Shown: one piece after another, positions 7,101-7,437 of the stretch | Position numbering within the stretch: the stretch's first letter is position 1 | Layout: each line of letters begins with the position of its first letter | Source of the DNA: Capsulimonas sp. | GTDB taxonomy: Bacteria > Armatimonadota > Armatimonadia > Armatimonadales > Capsulimonadaceae | Assembly: GCA_025963815.1 (NCBI GenBank) | Contig: JAOQAA010000474.1 | Coordinates: 1-7,437, forward strand | Direction: 5' to 3' | DNA length: 7,437 bases | The notes under the pieces: model-generated | Database searches by the model: none | Seen by the model: only the letters and a program-made list of their open reading frames with translations | What the model was told of the DNA's origin: nothing | Translations under genes and position numbers: made by a program

Positions 7101-7437
7101 GTTTGAGGCGGTACGTCAGCATCCCACGATCGGCGCAGTCATTGTGGGCGCCGTGCCGGGCCTTGCGGATACGCTGGACGCCGTGCGCCATCACCACGAG
7201 CGATGGGACGGAGGCGGTTACCCGAGCGGCCTGAATGGCCAGGAGATCCCCTTAACCGCGCGCGTGATGGCGGTCGCCGACGCCTTCAGCGCCATGACGA
7301 CCCATCGCCCCTATCGCAAAGGCATGCCGGAGGAAAAGGCGCTCGCCATTCTGGCGGAGGGTTCCGGGACGCAGTGGGACCCGGCCTGTGTTCAGGCGTT
7401 CCTGAAGGCGCGCTTTACGCAAGCCGAAGAGGACCCT
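4105..7437 (+). CDS. GAF-PAS(x4)-GGDEF-HD-GYP cyclic-di-GMP turnover protein, 3' end beyond window
   Basis: Multi-sensor protein, 1,111 codons visible, predicted cytoplasmic. Domains in order: GAF (about 28-175, with FCAHTI); PAS1 (200-315); PAS2 (326-440); PAS3 (450-567); coiled coil (570-615, LEARVEERTAAVEEAN); PAS4 (617-735); GGDEF (745-905); HD-GYP (925 to end). The GGDEF motif is intact (830-834), with D789/D791 and N797 of the metal and GTP site and an RxxD inhibitory site R821-D824, five residues before it. HD-GYP has H945, HD (977-978), H1006, HH (1030-1031), GYP (1038-1040) and D1059. It could therefore both make cyclic-di-GMP from two GTP and degrade it. The frame is open at the edge, but the last domain looks almost finished. 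The start is uncertain: ATG 4105 is the only ATG but lacks a ribosome binding site; GTG 4135 fits the usual start of such GAF proteins and also has only a weak site. Divergent from the phytochrome operon. Confidence 0.93.
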   Translation, partial: MGRDRRTGVAVEIATTIDPNWEAARLEQLHAYGILDTEEEAIFDDLVKLASQICGVPIALITLVDEGRQWFKAKVGIDAIETPRGTAFCAHTILQNDIMIVPDATRDLRFADNPLVTEEPHVHFYAGAPLITSAGYALGTICVIDVQPRTLEAAQIQALEALSRQVVTLLEMRHALRLGDAALTLRDAAAAELRGGHARQEAIFNSALDGIVTVDAAGTVLDFNPAAEHTFGYTREEAVGREVTSLIFPERLGAAYRQNLAECAASGTGSLVGKRVELVARRKDGTEFPAELSLSAIDSAGKREFSAYLRDLSDRVASSEALRDSDIQFRAVFDCALDAILVSIGGEVVYANSSLLKLFGFQNEEELTSVPVWSLVAPEDRDMVTTRGVMRAKGLDVLASYEVRCVRADGGLIDVELYGSVYTYQGRVYSVVSLRDITERKRMEEAVAESEERYRLLAEFGSDIITVIGFDGIILYESPSLTRVLGYDPSEFVGTADASVIHPEDLENVNLAFHDAMWKGGFFEPLTFRIRHKNGSWRYLEMTGNTLTGHPTMEGLIVHSRDVTDRRMAQIELERAHEYLEARVEERTAAVEEANASLQGEIAERMEIERVLRATEEKYRGIFENASEGIFQTTPDGKYLSANPALARIYGYEDAAQLVAGQQDIADDLYVLLERRSEFVSLISRNGSISNFESQVIRVDGETVWISENARAVLDDDGSVLYYEGTVEDITRRKMLEAEREDMLREAIARADHDPLTGLLNHRAFHKRWNEEADRAQRDGVTLGVAILDLDNFAFFNDAYGHAVGDEVLRRVAQTLTSCCRGYDILGRYGGDEFIMILPGMDVDEMSILEERLNDGLARTGFRPPGGDNLIPLTVSIGSAVFPFDGAGRTDVLACAAERLARAKSGEGSASEAVLAALTRTVEGFPMLTALVSAVDNKDRYTRRHSEDVLMYCLEIAEELGMGEAAKQRLGIAALLHDVGKIGVPDHILRKPGKLTEDEFEAVRQHPTIGAVIVGAVPGLADTLDAVRHHHERWDGGGYPSGLNGQEIPLTARVMAVADAFSAMTTHRPYRKGMPEEKALAILAEGSGTQWDPACVQAFLKARFTQAEEDP

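Noticed and set aside
6556..7197. 213-codon minus-strand frame opposite the GGDEF and HD-GYP domains
   Set aside because: Antisense to intact catalytic motifs, with no domain of its own.
1..7437. tRNA or rRNA genes, CRISPR arrays, insertion sequences, riboswitches
   Set aside because: I saw no regularly spaced direct repeats, no transposase motifs, and no tRNA-like or conserved aptamer sequence. Nearly all of the window is accounted for by the four genes.

Overview
The window holds four genes in two divergent units that share a 162-base intergenic region (3943-4104). All four encode signalling or chromophore-making proteins. The G+C content looks high, around 60% by eye, and most codons end in G or C. 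The proteins point to a free-living, environmentally responsive bacterium. Biliverdin-type bacteriophytochromes and GGDEF/HD-GYP proteins occur in many phyla (Proteobacteria, Deinococcota, Armatimonadota, Acidobacteriota and others), and nothing here fixes the lineage. Armatimonadota is only a guess. I see no sign of mobile elements, phage, CRISPR arrays, or tRNA or rRNA genes.

Minus-strand unit, transcribed from about 3942 down past position 1: bphO (heme oxygenase, 3942-3343), bphP (bacteriophytochrome histidine kinase, 3346-1028), then a receiver-histidine kinase protein (1017 to beyond position 1, cut by the window edge). bphO and bphP overlap by four bases (ATGA). bphP and the third gene are 10 bases apart, and the ribosome binding site of the third gene lies over the bphP stop codon. 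The three are almost certainly one operon. BphO would open heme to biliverdin IX-alpha, BphP would bind biliverdin at an N-terminal cysteine and sense red/far-red light, and the third protein, with an intact receiver domain at its N-terminus, is the obvious candidate for phosphotransfer. That partner is itself a kinase rather than a plain response regulator.

Plus-strand unit: one very large gene (about 4105 to beyond 7437, at least 1,111 codons). It encodes GAF, four PAS domains, a coiled coil, GGDEF and HD-GYP in one chain. Both the cyclic-di-GMP synthesis motif and the HD-GYP phosphodiesterase motif are intact. The reading frame is still open at the window edge, but the HD-GYP domain is nearly complete, so probably little is missing.

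The gene arrangement suggests, but does not prove, a link between red/far-red light sensing and cyclic-di-GMP turnover. The shared intergenic region contains one imperfect 8-base inverted repeat that could be an operator. The two kinase modules in the minus-strand operon are recognisable paralogues of each other.
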